Origin: Manduca sexta
Lineage: Eukaryota > Arthropoda > Insecta > Lepidoptera > Sphingidae
Direction: 5' to 3'
Assembly: GCF_014839805.1 (NCBI RefSeq)
Contig: NC_051128.1
Span: 11,174,466 to 11,238,465, forward strand
DNA: 64,000 nt
A program made the translations under genes and the position numbers. The notes under the pieces are model-generated. The model was not told where the DNA came from and ran no database searches. It worked only from the letters and a program-made list of their open reading frames with translations. Shown piece by piece: positions 61,321 through 64,000 of this stretch; the stretch's first letter is position 1; each line of letters opens with the position of its first letter.

Positions 61321-63634
61321 ATAAAACTAAATTACAAAGAACGTTTATTTTCAATATGTCGCAATGGAGGTGTCTTTCCGCATGCCATAATTGCGGCAAG
61401 GTTCCATGTTCCTAAAACAAAATGAACGTGATACGACCTTGTAGCACTAACACTGCACTTAATAACGCTCGAAAAGAATTTAAACTTTAGACTCATAGTT
61501 ATAAAATAGCGGATTGCGTGCTTGTTTGCCACAGCTGTTTTGCGGCAAGGTCGCAAATCCGGGATAGTTGGAAAGAGGATGGCACGGGACGGGGCCGAAC
61601 TTAGATTTTAGTTTGGGGGTCATATTGAACAAATTTTCTGGTTCTTTCAGGATTAAATAAAAAAGTGTGAGGCACCAAATTAATGCTGAAGTGAATTAAA
61701 ACTAACATTTATTTTAATAGATATTATTTTATTTTACTACATACATAAAGGAATAAACAAAAATAAAACGTGTAGGCATTTTTTCTATTCTAGCTATTTT
61801 TAAGGAAGTAATCTTACACTATTAGTATTTGTCTATACCGCCATAAACAAAAGCATTGTGATGTTCAAATAAATATATAATATGATGTATTAATATTCTG
61901 CTCACGCTCCGAGTAGTCTAAGATTCAGTATGTTAGATTTATCATACGTTAAAAGAATTTTTAGTGTATCTATTTCACTTCCTTTACAACGAAGACAAAA
62001 TAAAGAGGTGCAATTCATCAACCAGTGGCACTTTAAACCGATTTTAAAATTACTCCTCTTAAGGATTTTTCATTTAAATAGCCTAAGATTAAACAAAATA
62101 TTAAATTTATCTTGTAGGCGAAAGACCCCTATCACCAAGCCTAAATCCGAGCCTGTTCTGAGCAGCGCTGTTTGCTTCCGTCGATTACAGTTCCCGAGGG
62201 ATTTGATCTTGAACCGTTCCGTTCAGTGTAAGCCTGATGGACGAGTATTGTAAATATTTGCAAGTTTTGGAATTTGCAGTTCGTAACAATTATTTATATT
62301 CATTCCTATATGACCGCCCTGAAGATAACTAGTCGGACTATGACGGTTGACTTCTAAGTGTAAAATGGTGCAGAAGGTGGCTTCAGTGCAGAAAAATCAG
62401 ACCGGCTAAGATAGTAATTTTCTCGTGAACCCATATGGACAGGTAACACTGTTCTTTGTCTATTTATGTCGCCTAGCAATGTGTAAACATTTGAGTTATA
62501 ATTCTATTTAAAAGTAGCTCTGAGGCAAAATAATATTAGGCTTTTAAGTGCGATATTTGCAGATTCTGTAGCAGCAGAAATATAAGCTGTTATTGGACTT
62601 AAATGGATTATCGGACGTGAGACTTAGATTAATCTAAGCATTAATGATAATGCTATGTATATGAATACATAACTTATTAGCATTGTTAAACTATATTCTG
62701 TTATCAATGTTCAGTGCTTGTATCAATTGAAATTCGTCTCGTTACTCAATGGAGTCGACCTTGCTCCTCGGCGGCCCTGACCCGATAGGATGAGCCAGCC
62801 ACAAGGGACCGTTTGAGTATTGGAGCCACGTCCGATCTGCCAAATGTTTGGGGGACAAACGGATACATTATGGGCGAGGAAATTGGACGATCACGCGGAT
62901 GTATTTATTGAGGCGTAAACTAGACGTAATTTTGGTTTAGGAATAATAACTGACTTTATACTTATTATTAATGATAGTCAAGTATACAGTGACCAAGAAA
63001 ATCAAAGAACCACGCCGCCTCATGGTAAAATATAGAACTAATTGGAAGAAGCAAAAATGGAGTCCCTAAGCAGGTTTTTGCTTTCCTGGTCAGGCTCTAC
63101 GAGGTTTTATGAAGTAATCTTAATGCGAAGAGGGTTCGGGCCTGTAATATAAATATATAAGCTTTGTTTACTGGCTTGCAATATACTCTTGTACCAATAA
63201 TTCAATGCTCCAAACATTTGGCAAATTGACATTATAGTAGTGCATAATATCGTCAGGTGAAACCACGAACGGATTGATACATAAGAAACATTTGCTGCTC
63301 AGCAAACTTTTTAGATTTTTTCCCCGTATGTATATAGAATAAAGTACAGTGATATAACTTAATATTACCTTAATACTAGTACTTAGTTCTTATGTTTGTC
63401 GTCTGATTACCAAGCTAGTCGTGAATTACTTCGTGGGAACTTCACGCGACAATTAACACGTATGTCGCACGTGCTAAATTAATTGTATATACCTTATACG
63501 GATTCTTAATCCTATTACGTTTTCGTGCTTATTTGACCAACGTGTACGAATTTTTTTCCAAGTTTTCGCTCGATTGGGTTTTCAGTATTTACCATAATAA
63601 ATTGCATAATAATTTAGGTATTGCTATTTGTGAA

Positions 63635-63765
63635 CTATCATCATCGGCCATATCAATTCTACTGCTGAAAATAGGCATCCTAAAGATTTCCAGACGGACC
63701 TGTCAAAAGCGGCCTACATCGTGTTTCTGCCACCTTAATCAAGTCGTCTATCCACCTTACTATTT
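63635..63765 (-). mobile_element. RTE-clade LINE 3'-end fragment
   Basis: The reverse complement gives GGTGGATAGACGACTTGATT, AGGTGGCAGAAACACGATGT, GGCCGCTTTTGACAGGTCCG and TTCAGCAGTAGAATTGATAT. The overlapping open frame is not a host gene. Confidence 0.65.
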
Positions 63766-64000
63766 CGTGGAAACACATAGACAAATATGTTCTATAGATA
63801 TGTTGGTTGTCAAGAATTGTACCTCAATACTTGATAAATGCCTCAACAAACACAAAATTCTGGTCACTTAACGAAAACATTCAGCGACGCAATTCTGACA
63901 TTATACAGGGTCATTTTGACATTGCGTTACTAAATGAAACCACATGTCATATTCGTCTTCACCTTTGCCGACATTGTGCCAAAAAATATCCTTTAATAAC

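Larger units (their letters stand above)
51908..64000. other. 3' flank or further intron of retm, no supported exons
   Basis: Sequence turns AT-rich immediately after the stop. A variant poly(A) signal ATTAAA lies at 52181-52186; no canonical AATAAA is seen in the first 300 bases. The 12 kb holds SINE, RTE and MITE copies (listed), local repeats at 59.1-59.9 kb, and small GC-rich islands at about 53585-53660, 54005-54060 and 62750-62870 in which I recognise no CRAL-TRIO or GOLD segment. It is either true 3' flank or a long intron of a longer isoform. Confidence 0.6.

Noticed and set aside
62118..62230. Possible downstream exon after acceptor CTTGTAG at 62117
   Set aside because: In the phase required by the 51778 donor it meets a stop after eight codons; the open frame in another phase has no SEC14 resemblance.

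Overview
This window is nuclear DNA from a lepidopteran insect (moth or butterfly). It is AT-rich and carries short GC-rich protein-coding exons split by GT-AG introns. The spacer DNA is dense in repeats typical of Lepidoptera: a tRNA-headed SINE with A/B boxes, RTE-clade LINE 3' ends ending in the motif EAYVQQWT, Helitron-like pieces ending in CTAGT, and several palindromic MITE families. The genus cannot be named from the sequence alone.

Layout. Two genes sit head to head at the left end. On the minus strand, bases 590-1324 hold the first coding exon (245 residues) of the ubiquitin-activating enzyme E1 (UBA1); the rest lies beyond base 1. About 1.1 kb away on the plus strand starts a SEC14L1/real-time (retm)-like gene. 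Its first coding exon (2451-2513) is followed by a 34.5 kb intron. Exons then follow at 37009-37158, 38121-38252, 42416-42545 and 47985-48161, and together they encode a complete PRELI/MSF1 lipid-transfer domain. A phase-compatible exon at 51327-51907 adds a basic Ser-rich linker and a C-terminal transmembrane segment, then a stop.

The main point of interest is that last exon. SEC14L1/retm proteins normally continue into CRAL-TRIO and GOLD domains. Here the frame instead ends in a hydrophobic tail with a very short basic C-terminus, predicting a 410-residue tail-anchored PRELI protein. A near-consensus splice donor (CAG|GTGAGC) lies just before the membrane segment. One exon may therefore switch between a tail-anchored form and a CRAL-TRIO/GOLD form whose exons would lie beyond base 64000. 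I saw no such exons in the 12 kb after the stop.

The remaining sequence is introns and 3' flank. It holds no further gene I can support, but many repeat copies (listed) and a few candidate regulatory or structural motifs: three TCAAGGTCA nuclear-receptor half-sites at 59.36-59.82 kb, a TGACGTCA site inside an inverted repeat at 55.28 kb, a G-quadruplex-prone tract at 50.35 kb, and an 18-bp perfect hairpin at 26.6 kb.
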